64,000 bases of DNA from Bradyrhizobium sp. NDS-1 (GTDB taxonomy: Bacteria > Pseudomonadota > Alphaproteobacteria > Rhizobiales > Xanthobacteraceae). The stretch is from contig NZ_CP136628.1 of the NCBI RefSeq assembly GCF_032918005.1, positions 6,929,501-6,993,500 on the forward strand, written 5' to 3'. Within the stretch, counting starts at the first letter, position 1, and every line of letters starts with the position of its first letter. Positions 21,871 through 30,085 of the stretch are shown piece by piece. The position numbers and the translations under genes were made by a program. A model generated the notes under the pieces. The model had not been told where the DNA came from. It was given only the letters and a program-made list of their open reading frames with translations, and did not search any database.

Positions 21871-22818
21871 ATGACAGCGACAATTGACATCACGCGGGAG
21901 CGGATTGCGGCGACCGAGGCCGTCATCCGTCCGCATATCAGGCGCACGCCGCTTCTTCAGGCCGATCTCGCCGATTTCGGCCTGCCGGCGGCGCCAGTCA
22001 CGTTCAAGCTCGAGATGCTGCAGCATTCCGGATCGTTCAAGGCGCGCGGCGCCTTCGCCAATCTGTTGCTGCGGCAGGTGCCGCAGGCCGGTGTCGTCGC
22101 CGCATCCGGCGGCAATCACGGCGCGGCTGTCGCCTACGCGGCACAGCGGCTCGGCCTTCCCGCGACGATCTTCGTGCCCGACATCACCTCGCCGGCCAAG
22201 GCCGAGCGCATCAGGGGTTATGGCGCAAAGCTCGTAGTTGCGGGAAATCGCTATGCCGATGCGCTGGCAGCGAGCGAGTCCCACGTCGCACAGACCGGCG
22301 CGCTTGCCGTCCACGCCTACGATCAGGCCGAAACCCTGCTCGGCCAGGGCAGCGTCGGCCTGGAGCTGGAGCAGGACGCGCCCGGCTTAGACACGCTGCT
22401 GGTCGCGGTCGGCGGCGGCGGATTGATCGGCGGCATCGCAGCTTGGTTCGGGGGCCGGACGCGCATCGTCGCGGTCGAGCCGGAGCAATCGCCAACCCTG
22501 CACACTGCGTTCGCGGCCGGCGCGCCGGTCGATGCGCCGGCCGGCGGCATCGCCGCCGACAGCCTTGCGCCGCGGCGCGTCGGCGAGCTGATGTTTCCGG
22601 TCGCGCGCGCTCATGTCGAACGCGTCGTTCTGGTCAGCGACGATGCGATCCGGCAGGCCCAGGCCGCGCTGTGGTCCAGCCTGCGCCTCGTGGCCGAGCC
22701 CGGCGGCGCGGCCGCGTTTGCCGCGGTGCTCTCCGGCCGTTATCGTCCGTCGCTCAAGGAGCGCGTCGCGGTGCTGGTCTGCGGGGCGAACACGACGGCG
22801 GTGAATTTCGACAGCTGA
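21871..22818 (+). CDS. Serine/threonine dehydratase (PLP fold type II)
   Basis: PLP enzyme of 315 residues of the threonine/serine dehydratase and serine racemase family, expected to deaminate threonine or serine to 2-oxo acids. The PLP lysine is in HSGSFKARGAF near residues 51-61. The substrate loop ASGGNHGAAVAYAA is near 85-98, and the phosphate-binding glycine loop VGGGGLIGG is near 180. A C-terminal ACT regulatory domain is absent, so it is the short catabolic form. It is divergent from the ArsR gene and probably controlled by it. A racemase or other lyase activity cannot be excluded. Confidence 0.88.
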   Translation: MTATIDITRERIAATEAVIRPHIRRTPLLQADLADFGLPAAPVTFKLEMLQHSGSFKARGAFANLLLRQVPQAGVVAASGGNHGAAVAYAAQRLGLPATIFVPDITSPAKAERIRGYGAKLVVAGNRYADALAASESHVAQTGALAVHAYDQAETLLGQGSVGLELEQDAPGLDTLLVAVGGGGLIGGIAAWFGGRTRIVAVEPEQSPTLHTAFAAGAPVDAPAGGIAADSLAPRRVGELMFPVARAHVERVVLVSDDAIRQAQAALWSSLRLVAEPGGAAAFAAVLSGRYRPSLKERVAVLVCGANTTAVNFDS

Positions 22819-22874
22819 TTGGAAAAGAGATAACGGAACTACGCGGCGGCTTGATTGCCTGCGTCGCGTCAATC

Positions 22875-23477
22875 ATGGTAGGCCCCGCACAGGGCCAGAG
22901 CGACGTGACGGATCAACCTCCCTCCCTCAGTATCGTGGGTGTCTACTCATTCAGCGCGGACAAGGCCGCCTATGCCCGCTTCATCCGGGAGCTGATCGAT
23001 TCCCACGATCCGCCTAATTTCAGCGAAGAAGTTAAGGATGTCCTCCGTGTCGGCGGCAGGGGTAACGAGTTGTGGCCGTTGACTCCTGAGGAGCGACAAG
23101 ATTTGGAAAGCGAACTGCGCTTCTATATGGACAACGCCGCGGTTCTCGAGGTGCTGGTGAAGAATCCGGACCTACAATTCAATCCCCATGACTTCGCTCA
23201 AATTGATCCGGTCAACCCAAAGGACCACTCGGAGATGGCGTGGAACGAGATGTTCCTGACGGCAGACGGCGAGACGGAAATCAGGACCGACTACAGGCAA
23301 AGGATGCCTGCGGCCAAGCAATATCGCGTGGTGTTCGTCATCCATCGCTGGATGCCTAGCGTCCCACTGCTTTCCAGCTACGGAGAACTTCAGGCTCCTC
23401 CTGTGCAGCCGCTCCCAGAGCGATTATGGCGTCTCGCTCCGTATGAGCTGCCGGAGCCGAGTGTTGTTGTTGGATGA
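22875..23477 (+). CDS. Hypothetical protein
   Basis: An open frame of about 200 residues with no family I recognise. It is rich in charged and aromatic residues, with blocks such as GVYSFSADKAAYARFIRELIDSH, LWPLTPEERQDLESELRFYMDN and RVVFVIHRWMP. There is no clear signal peptide or membrane segment. The start is uncertain: ATG at 22875 is used, but a TTG at 22851 is in frame and either lacks a strong ribosome site. Its G+C content looks a little lower than that of its neighbours. It follows the dehydratase by 56 bases, so co-transcription is possible. Confidence 0.6.
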   Translation: MVGPAQGQSDVTDQPPSLSIVGVYSFSADKAAYARFIRELIDSHDPPNFSEEVKDVLRVGGRGNELWPLTPEERQDLESELRFYMDNAAVLEVLVKNPDLQFNPHDFAQIDPVNPKDHSEMAWNEMFLTADGETEIRTDYRQRMPAAKQYRVVFVIHRWMPSVPLLSSYGELQAPPVQPLPERLWRLAPYELPEPSVVVG

Positions 23478-23577
23478 CGGCGGAGAGCGCAGCAACCAGG
23501 AAGTCGCCCCGGATCGCGCTGCGCGCATCCGGGGTGCGCGAATCGCGAGTTAGTCGACTAACATCTCCAACACACTC

Positions 23578-23664
23578 CGTCATTGCGAGCGTAGCGAAGC
23601 AATCCAGTCTTTCTCCGCGGATGCAGTCTGGATTGCTTCGTCGCAAGGGCTCCTCGCAATGACG
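23578..23664. repeat. Palindromic repeat, family A copy 1
   Basis: An 87-bp imperfect palindrome. It opens CGTCATTGCGAGCGTAGCGA, has AAGCAATCCAG and its inverse CTGGATTGCTT around a short centre, and closes CTCGCAATGACG. A near-identical copy lies at 24349 and a shorter one at 52461. The first two copies bracket the GNAT gene. Confidence 0.85.
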
Positions 23665-23683
23665 GTGGGCCGACAGCCGCGTA

Positions 23684-24277
23684 CTACTCAATGATCGGCA
23701 CATGCCTCGCCGCTGTCCGCGGTGCCGTTCCATCGAGCCGCGGATCGTCCGCCACCTCGATCTGGCGGCGGAAGGGGCGGAAGCCGGAGCGCTGGTAGAA
23801 CGCCACGGCCGAAGGATGGTCGAAGGTGCAGGTGTGGACCCAGACCCGGCTGACGTCGCGTGACCAGGCGCGCTCCAGCGCGCGGTTCATCAGGAAGCGG
23901 GCGGCGCCGGTGCCGATCAAGGGTGCGGTGACGCCGAAATAGACCAGCTCGCACTGGCCGGGCTCGCGGAAGTCCAGCTCGAGCAGGCCTTCGTCGCGGC
24001 CGTCCACGCCCAGCGCGTAGACCTCGACATTGGGCGCGTGAATGATCGCGGCGAGCTCGGCGTCGTTCATACGGGCGCGCGAGAACCACAGCCAGTCCTC
24101 ACCGACGCGGCGGAAGAGATCGCGGTACCAGGGAAGCGCGGGGGCATCGACCTTGCGCAGGGTCCAGGCGCTGGGGGGATCGTCGCGGCGCGCGGGCCGC
24201 TCGATCATCTCCAGATGGGTGACGACGGCGGCGATCTTGCCGGCAGGGACGTCGGAATAGCCATCGGGAAGGATCAT
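23684..24277 (-). CDS. GNAT family N-acetyltransferase
   Basis: Acetyltransferase of the Gcn5-related fold, 197 residues from the ATG at 24277 (MILPDGYSDVPAGKIAAVVTHLEM). The GNAT core covers about residues 60-185. Strand beta-4 is ELVYFGVTAPLIGTGAARFLMNRAL, in which the normal Q/RxxGxG/A acetyl-CoA loop appears as LIGTGAA. The end of the fold is HPSAVAFYQRSGFRPFRRQ. The extended N-terminal 60 residues recall fungal and plant-type acetyltransferases. The acceptor is unknown. Palindromic repeats of family A lie on both sides of the gene. Confidence 0.87.
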   Translation of the reverse strand: MILPDGYSDVPAGKIAAVVTHLEMIERPARRDDPPSAWTLRKVDAPALPWYRDLFRRVGEDWLWFSRARMNDAELAAIIHAPNVEVYALGVDGRDEGLLELDFREPGQCELVYFGVTAPLIGTGAARFLMNRALERAWSRDVSRVWVHTCTFDHPSAVAFYQRSGFRPFRRQIEVADDPRLDGTAPRTAARHVPIIE

Positions 24278-24348
24278 GGTTCGTTGGTACCCTTGATATT
24301 GAGCCAGCGGGCGGTGCCGTTTCAAGGAGCGACAGCAGCTTCACACTC

Positions 24349-24435
24349 CGTCATTGCGAGCGTAGCGAAGCAATCCAGGATCTTTCCGCGGAGGGACTCT
24401 GGATTGCTTCGTCGCAAGAGCTCCTCGCAATGACG
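24349..24435. repeat. Palindromic repeat, family A copy 2
   Basis: An 87-bp palindrome nearly identical to that at 23578-23664 and in the same orientation. It has the same outer arms CGTCATTGCGAG and CTCGCAATGACG and the same inner AAGCAATCCAG/CTGGATTGCTT pair. It lies between the GNAT gene and the end of glpK. Confidence 0.85.
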
Positions 24436-24455
24436 TGGAGAGAGAGCGTGTACCC

Positions 24456-25961
24456 CTACCCCTCCCCCTCGTCGCTCGCCAGCACGCCCTTCACTGCGCG
24501 CGCCCAGCCGGCAAGCTTCCGCTCCCGTGTCGCCTGGCTCATGTTCGGCTTGAAGCGGTGCTCGAGGCGCCAGTTGTCGGCGAATTTGGTCGGCTCGGGA
24601 TAGACGCCGGCCTGGAGGCCGGCGAGGTAGGCGGCGCCGAGGGCCGTGGTCTCCTGGATCACGGGGCGGTCGACGGGCGCATCCAGGAGATCGGCGAGGC
24701 GCTGCATGGTCCAGTCGGACGCGGTCATGCCGCCGTCGACGCGGAGCACGACGCTGGCGGTTTCCGAGCTCGGCCAGTCCGCGCGCATCGCCGCCCAGAG
24801 GTCGAAGGTCTGGTAGCAGACGCTTTCCAGCGCGGCATGGGCGAGCTCGGCGGGGCCGGTGTTGCGGGTGAGGCCGAATAACGCGCCGCGCACGCGCGGA
24901 TTCCAGTAGGGGGCACCCATGCCGACGAAGGCCGGCACGAGATAAACGCTCTGCATGGAGTCCGACTGATCGGCGAGAGGTCCCGTCTCGGCGGCGTGCT
25001 TGATGATGCCGAGGCCGTCGCGCAGCCATTGCACGGCACTGCCGGCGACGAAGATCGAGCCTTCGAGCGCATAGGTACGCTTGCCGTCGAGCTGATAGGC
25101 GACGGTGGTGAGCAGCTTGTTCTTCGACGCCACGGGCGTGGTGCCGGTGTTGAGCAAGGCAAAACAGCCGGTGCCGTAGGTCGACTTCATCATGCCCGGG
25201 CGGAAGCAGGCTTGTCCAATGGTCGCGGCCTGCTGGTCGCCGGCGATGCCGGAGATGACGATGGGGCCGCCGAACAGATCGGGCGTGCTCTCGCCGAAGC
25301 GCGCGGAGGAATCCTTCACCTCGGGCAGCATCGAGCGCGGCACGCCGATGATCTCCAGGAGCTCGTCGTCCCACTCGCCGGTGTGGATGTTGAACAGCAG
25401 CGTGCGCGAGGCATTGGTGGCGTCGGTGGCGTGCACCTTACCGCCGGTGAGGCGCCAGAGCAGATAGCAGTCGACGGTGCCGAACATCAGTTCGCCGCGC
25501 GCGGCCCGTGCCCGCGCGCCGGGAACGTGATCCAGGATCCAGGCGACCTTGGTGCCGGAGAAATAGGGATCGATAATCAGTCCGGTCTTCCTGGAGATCA
25601 CCGGCTCGCGGCCGTCGGCTTTCAGTTTCGCGCAGATGTCGGCTGTGCGGCGGTCCTGCCAGACGATGGCGCGGTGCACCGCCTGTCCGGTGGCGCGGTC
25701 CCACACCACCGTGGTCTCGCGCTGGTTGGTGATGCCGATCGCCGCGATGTCCTTAGGCTTGATGCCGGCCTGCGCGATCGCGTCGCGGCACACGTTCACG
25801 GTCGAGGTCCAGATGTCCTCCGGCTCGTGCTCGACCCAGCCCGAGGCCGGGAAATGCTGCGGAAACTCGGCTTGTGCCTTCGCCGCAATGGAAATGTCGC
25901 CGCGAAACACGATCGCGCGCGAGGAGGTGGTGCCCTGGTCGATGGCGAGAACGAAAGACAT
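24456..25961 (-). CDS. glpK: Glycerol kinase
   Basis: Phosphorylates glycerol to glycerol-3-phosphate with ATP. The 501-residue FGGY-family protein begins [19 protein letters not shown], the classic phosphate-1 motif. The glycerol-binding [16 protein letters not shown] block is near 80-95, and [13 protein letters not shown], with the substrate-binding Arg and Asp region, follows. [30 protein letters not shown] and the phosphate-2 region [19 protein letters not shown] complete the active site. No glp transporter or regulator is adjacent; the gene stands between two repeat-rich intergenic stretches. Confidence 0.95.
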   Translation of the reverse strand: MSFVLAIDQGTTSSRAIVFRGDISIAAKAQAEFPQHFPASGWVEHEPEDIWTSTVNVCRDAIAQAGIKPKDIAAIGITNQRETTVVWDRATGQAVHRAIVWQDRRTADICAKLKADGREPVISRKTGLIIDPYFSGTKVAWILDHVPGARARAARGELMFGTVDCYLLWRLTGGKVHATDATNASRTLLFNIHTGEWDDELLEIIGVPRSMLPEVKDSSARFGESTPDLFGGPIVISGIAGDQQAATIGQACFRPGMMKSTYGTGCFALLNTGTTPVASKNKLLTTVAYQLDGKRTYALEGSIFVAGSAVQWLRDGLGIIKHAAETGPLADQSDSMQSVYLVPAFVGMGAPYWNPRVRGALFGLTRNTGPAELAHAALESVCYQTFDLWAAMRADWPSSETASVVLRVDGGMTASDWTMQRLADLLDAPVDRPVIQETTALGAAYLAGLQAGVYPEPTKFADNWRLEHRFKPNMSQATRERKLAGWARAVKGVLASDEGEG

Positions 25962-26060
25962 GGCGGCTTACCCTTGGCGTTTTCCCTGAGGGATCATTGT
26001 GTCGCGGCAAAGGGAGCGGATTGGAGGCGGAAGGTCAAGATTGGATGAATGGTGGTGCCT

Positions 26061-26267
26061 CTTACCCTCCCCTGGAGGGGGAGGGTCGATCGCGCGAAGC
26101 GCGAGCGGGGTGGGGTGAAGCCACAACGGCAGTCTTTCGTTCTCGCCAGAACGAGCTTCGCCGCGCATCCATAAGCACCGCATTCGCAGATGGTCTGTCA
26201 CCCCACCCCGCTACGCATGTCGCTTCGCTCCCTGCGTAGCGACCCTCCCCCTCCAGGGGAGGGTAAG
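26061..26267. repeat. Large palindromic element, 207 bp, beside DUF559 gene
   Basis: The left arm (26061-26118) starts CTTACCCTCCCCTGGAGGGG and runs to GCGGGGTGGGGTGA. The right arm (26198-26267) starts TCACCCCACCCCGCT and ends CCAGGGGAGGGTAAG. The arms are inverted copies with an unrelated centre of about 80 bp. The right arm contains an extra direct repeat (CTACGCAT / CTGCGTAG). It fills most of the 323-base gap between glpK and the DUF559 gene; nothing else is seen there. Confidence 0.85.
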
Positions 26268-26284
26268 ACGAGAGCGGGCCAAAG

Positions 26285-26677
26285 CTAGGTTCTGCGGTGC
26301 TTCAAAGGCCAGGTTTCCGCCTCGCGCGAACCGTATAGCTCGACATAGATGCGTTCGAGCACGGCAGTCAGGTCGCTCGTGATCTCCAGATTCCAGAACC
26401 GGACAACGCGGTAACCTTCGCGTTCCAGCCAGCGTTGGCGTTCGAGGTCCCGTACGGCCGTGTCGTCTTCGTTGTGGTGTCCGCCATCGAGCTCGATCAC
26501 CAAGCGCTTGGCCGGGCAGAGGAAGTCAACGATGTAAGGGCCGATCGGCGCCTGCCGGCGGAAGTGCGACCCCTCGATCGGAATATCCTTGAGAGCCCGC
26601 CACAAGATCCGCTCATGTGGGGTGGTGTTCGCCCTCAGCTTCTTTGCGGCGGCGCGTCGGATCGATGTTGAGACCAT
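26285..26677 (-). CDS. DUF559 domain endonuclease-like protein (Vsr-like fold)
   Basis: Protein of 130 residues with the DUF559 pattern: TPHERILWRALKD, then FRRQAPIGPYIVDFLC, then LVIELDGGHHNED, and a closing LEREGYRVVRFWNLEI. The D in YIVDF and the E-x-D-G-x-x-H segment fit a PD-(D/E)XK/Vsr-type nuclease core. The start at 26677 (MVSTSIRRAAAKKL) is preferred. The frame continues upstream, but those residues (LEGEGRSREARAGWGE) are just translation of the flanking palindrome. No substrate is known. The gene is tightly flanked by related palindromes on both sides, 17 and 9 bases away. Confidence 0.85.
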   Translation of the reverse strand: MVSTSIRRAAAKKLRANTTPHERILWRALKDIPIEGSHFRRQAPIGPYIVDFLCPAKRLVIELDGGHHNEDDTAVRDLERQRWLEREGYRVVRFWNLEITSDLTAVLERIYVELYGSREAETWPLKHRRT

Positions 26678-26686
26678 TTTTGCGGC

Positions 26687-26740
26687 TTCACCCCACCCCG
26701 CTCGCGCTTCGCGCGAACGACCCTCCCCCTCCAGGGTAAG
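26687..26740. repeat. Half-palindrome on the 5' side of DUF559 gene
   Basis: This 54-bp stretch matches the right arm of the 26061-26267 element (TTCACCCCACCCCGCT through CCAGGGTAAG) in the same orientation. It is therefore inverted relative to the left arm at 26061-26118. Confidence 0.8.
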
Positions 26741-26901
26741 AGGACTGCGCCTCCGATGCAATTGCAAGCCGCCCCGGACTGTGCCGGCCTCACACCCGCG
26801 CGCGCACTTGATCCGAAGTCGCCATCCCAGTCGTAGTCCTGCGCAAGGCTAGGACCGCTCCCGCAAAAATGCTACACGCCGGACCGGGCACGCGGGGCGG
26901 C

Positions 26902-28261
26902 ATGACTTTCACCTCCTTTCAGTTCGGCATCTTCGTCGCGGTCGTGTTCGGCGCGTATTACCTGCCGCCTCTGCGCCGCTTCCAGGTGCAGTTGCTGGTG
27001 GCCGCAAGCGTGTTCTTCTACGGCTTGGGGCAAACGGAGTTGCTGCCGCTGTTGCTCGTCGCGGTTCTGGGCACCCATGCCTGCCTGGTGCTCGCGTTCG
27101 AGAACCGCGCTGTCTGGATGCCGGCCGGCATCGTCTTCAATCTCGGCCTGCTGGCGTTCTTCAAGTACAAATTCCTGTTCGTCGACGCCGGCGCGGCCGA
27201 TCTGACCGGCGCCGCACCGATCGACTTCCTGCTGCGGCTGCCGCTGCCGATCGGCATTTCGTTCTTCGTGTTCCACAATATCAGCCTGCTGGTCGACCTG
27301 ACCCGCGAGAAACGCACCGCGCCGCTGCGCGACGTATTCCTCTACATCATCTTCTTCCCGCAGCTCGTCTCCGGGCCGATCACGCGCGCCGCCCAGTTCA
27401 TGCCGCAGATCGTTCCCAAGCAGATCGGTGACGTCGCCTTCGTCGAGGCGGCAAAGTGGATTCTCGTCGGCTATTTCTTCAAGCTGTACGTCGCGAACAA
27501 TCTGAACGAGATGACGGCCTACATGGACTTCCCGCTCTACGAGACGCTGCGCACGCAGGACCGCTGGCTGCTCGTGTTCCTCTACAGCTACCAGATCTAT
27601 GCCGACTTCTTCGGCTACTCCGCGATCGCGCTCGGGCTCGGGCTGCTGTTCGGCTATCGGCTGCCCGTGAACTTCAACCTGCCCTACATCTCGACCTCGT
27701 TCTCCGAATTCTGGACGCGCTGGCATATCTCGCTGTCGAGCTGGCTCAGGACCTATCTGTACATTCCGCTCGGCGGCAACCGGCATGGACGGCTGCGAAC
27801 TATCTCAACCTGATGATCGTGATGACGCTCGGCGGCCTCTGGCATGGCGCGAGCCTGAGCTACGCGCTGTGGGGCATGGCGCACGGGCTGCTGCTGGGGT
27901 CATCGAGCGGCCGTTCCTGAACCTTCTCGGCAATACAAGCCCCGCGGTGCGGGTGATCCGGATGGGCATCGTGTTCTTCTGCGTCACGATGCTCTGGATC
28001 TTCTTCAAGTTGCCGAATTTCGATCACGCGCTTGGCTACCTCAAGGGGATGTTCATCGCGACCGACGTCCCCAATCCGCCAAAGCTGTTCACCAATCTCG
28101 CTTTGCTCTACGCCTTGCCGGTGATCATCCAGCACATCGGCATCGGCACGTTCGTCGAAGGACGGTTGCGGCGATGGGAGCCCTAACTCTATGGTGCGCT
28201 CGCGGCGCTCGCTTATCTCGAAGCGGGACCCGACAGCGCGTTCATCTACTTCCAGTTCTGA
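26902..28261 (+). pseudogene. MBOAT family O-acyltransferase, disrupted
   Basis: Homologous throughout to AlgI/PatA-type membrane-bound O-acyltransferases, which pass acyl groups across the membrane to polysaccharides. It begins MTFTSFQFGIFVAVVFGAYY, then has many hydrophobic segments and the family block FWTRWHISLSSWLRTYLYIPLGGNRHG. The frame then breaks three times. Near 27796 a single base is missing and the catalytic LGGLWHGASLSYALWG continues one frame over. Near 27897 another base is missing before IERPFLNLLG. An in-frame TAA at 28184-28186 precedes the last 24 residues (LYGALAALAYLEAG to the stop at 28261). It is almost certainly inactive unless the sequence has errors. Confidence 0.87.
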
Positions 28262-28270
28262 CCGGCAGGA

Positions 28271-29149
28271 ATCAACGCTTTCGTGGACGATCAAATTCGC
28301 GGCAGATGTCGCTGCGCTGTTGCTTGCCTGCGGCCTGGCCACGGCGCGGTTCGGCTTGGACCGCAGCAGCCGGCGGTCACGACCCGCGGCGGCAGCCTCG
28401 TCAGCCTCAACCGCTATGTGCGGGATCCCATGCCTGATATCGTGCTGGTCGGCTGCTCGATCGCCTGGCGCCTCAAGGAAGGGTATTTCTCGCCTCCGCG
28501 CGTCCGCAATCTTTCGTTGGCGGGCGGCTCGCCGGTGACAGGTCTCGAGATCGTCGCGAACCGGCCGAACTCGCCGAAGATCGTTCTGATCGAGACGAAT
28601 ATCCTGACGCGCGAGCCGGACACCGCGCTCATCGAGAGATTTTCCGGCGGCGCGCGCACGGAAGCGCCGCTCTTGCGCCCGGTGCGAACAGCGGTCGCGG
28701 GCTATGAAACGTGGAAACACGGTGAACCCGATCCCGCCCAGGCACGCGCCGAGTGGGATCGCCTGCTCGGCCAGCCGCCGAGCACGTTCGACAACAAGGT
28801 CTATCTCGACCGTGCGCTGGCGCAGATGAACGAAGCCGACCCGGCCGTCGCTCGCGCGAGTGTAGCCCGCATCAGGCAGCTCATCGACGAGCTGCAGCGG
28901 CGTGGCACCCGCGCATTTCTGATCCGCGTTCCCTTTGCGCCGGAGGTCGAAGGCTCCCGCATGGTCCGGATGACCAACGAGATCGTCGACGAAGCCTTCC
29001 CTGATCGCGCGCTTTGGCTTCAAATCGATCCGCCGCGCCGCGAGCTGCGTTGGGACGACGGCGTGCACCTCGACGAACGTTCGGCGCTGATCGTCGTACG
29101 CGCCATCGAACGCGCCTTGGCCGAGCGCGACGGCGCGCGCCGCCCGTAA
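28271..29149 (+). pseudogene. SGNH/AlgX-like partner of MBOAT, N-terminus disrupted
   Basis: The long open part from about 28380 to 29149 encodes PDIVLVGCSIAWRL, an SGNH-like nucleophile region, and ends with the D-x-x-H motif in DDGVHLDERSA. Such proteins act in the periplasm with MBOAT acyltransferases in acetylating exopolysaccharides. The membrane anchor that should precede it (IKFAADVAALLLACGLATARFGLD, about 28284-28365) is in a different frame, so a base is lost near 28370. A normal start codon is also missing: after an AGGA the bases read ATCAAC where ATGAAC would be expected. A GTG start at 28283 gives an open frame but scrambles the anchor. Confidence 0.65.
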
Positions 29150-29163
29150 CGGAAGACCGGCAG

Positions 29164-29937
29164 CTACACCGCCGCCGTCGTCACACCGCCGTCGATGACG
29201 ATCGTCTGGCCGGTCATGAAGCTCGAGGCGTCGGAGGCGAGGTAGGCAACGGCGCCGGCGATTTCATCAGGCTCGCCGATGCGGCGCAGCGGCGTGGTCG
29301 CGGTGCGGCGCTTCAGCATGGCTTCGTCTTCCCACAGCGCACGCGCGAAATCGGTCTTGACCAGGCCAGGCGCGATGCAGTTGACGCGGACGCCTTTCGG
29401 ACCCCATTCGCCGGCGAGGGAACGGCACAGCGCGAAATCGGCCGCCTTCGAGATGCCGTAGGCGCCGATCACGGTGGAGCCGCGCAAGCCGCCGATGGAA
29501 GAAATGATGATCACGGAGCCGCCGCCGCGCTCGGCCATTTGCGGGATCGTCAGCGCGGAGAGCCAGATGTTGCTCTTGACGTTCGAGCCCATGATCTTGT
29601 CGAAGGCCTCGTCGGTGATATCGAGCAACGGGCCATAATAAGGATTCACCGCGGCGTTGCAGACGAGGATGTCGATCTTGCCGTAATGCCTGGTCGCGCC
29701 CGCGATCAGCGCCTCGACCTCGGCCTTGCGGGCGATGTTGCAGGGGATGACGGTGGCCTCTCCGCCGGACGCGATGATGCCGTCGGCAACGTCCTTGCAC
29801 GCATCCGCCTTGCGCGAGGACACCACGACCTTGGCCCCGAGCCTGGCGAGCAGCTCGGCGGAGGAGCGGCCGATGCCGCGGCTGGAGCCGGTGACCACGG
29901 CGACCTTGCCGGTGAGATCGAACGGGGTGTTTTTCAT
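29164..29937 (-). CDS. SDR family oxidoreductase (last gene of pim run)
   Basis: Classical short-chain dehydrogenase of 257 residues. The cofactor loop TGSSRGIG is at about 16-23 and the NAG-type motif is present as CNAAVNPYYG. The catalytic Ser, Tyr and Lys are in IIISSIGG and GAYGISKAA, and the C-terminal GQTIVIDGG is usual. Arginines after the first strand (VVSSRKADA) suggest NADP(H). It lies 148 bases after pimD on the same strand, with a palindromic repeat between. It probably serves acyl or hydroxyacyl oxidation with the pim enzymes; the substrate is not shown by sequence. Confidence 0.87.
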   Translation of the reverse strand: MKNTPFDLTGKVAVVTGSSRGIGRSSAELLARLGAKVVVSSRKADACKDVADGIIASGGEATVIPCNIARKAEVEALIAGATRHYGKIDILVCNAAVNPYYGPLLDITDEAFDKIMGSNVKSNIWLSALTIPQMAERGGGSVIIISSIGGLRGSTVIGAYGISKAADFALCRSLAGEWGPKGVRVNCIAPGLVKTDFARALWEDEAMLKRRTATTPLRRIGEPDEIAGAVAYLASDASSFMTGQTIVIDGGVTTAAV

Positions 29938-29968
29938 TGTTGTTGCTCCGCTGCGTCCGCTTGTTCGG

Positions 29969-30075
29969 TGTCATCGCCCGACGTGATCGGGCGATCCAGT
30001 ACTCCGCGGCCGGAGTTACGTGGACCAACTGCCGCTGCGGAGTACTGGATGCCCCGGTCAAGCCGGGGCATGACA
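29969..30075. repeat. Palindromic repeat, family B copy 1
   Basis: A palindrome of about 107 bp with centre-flanking arms ATCCAGTACTCCGCGG and GCGGAGTACTGGAT. Outer hairpins are CGCCCGACGTGATCGGGCG and CCCCGGTCAAGCCGGGG, ending in CATGACAG. The same inner arms occur in the copy at 48001-48103 with the outer hairpins in different combinations. It sits between the SDR gene and pimD. Confidence 0.8.
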
Positions 30076-30085
30076 GTCGTCGTTG

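Larger units (their letters stand above)
26061..26740. mobile_element. Putative DUF559-containing repeat element
   Basis: The DUF559 gene plus its two flanking repeats form a unit whose outermost bases are inverted (CTTACCCTCC at 26061, CCAGGGTAAG ending at 26740). The palindrome at 26061-26267 would be the compact form, and the whole would be a form carrying a nuclease gene. No target-site duplication was identified. That this unit moves or is copied is inference from its architecture. Confidence 0.3.

Noticed and set aside
23578..24435. Repeated short palindromes as a CRISPR array
   Set aside because: Only two copies about 770 bases apart flank a gene. There is no regular spacing and no cas gene.
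26678..26767. Upstream extension of the DUF559 protein
   Set aside because: The extra residues are translation of the flanking palindrome and not conserved protein sequence.
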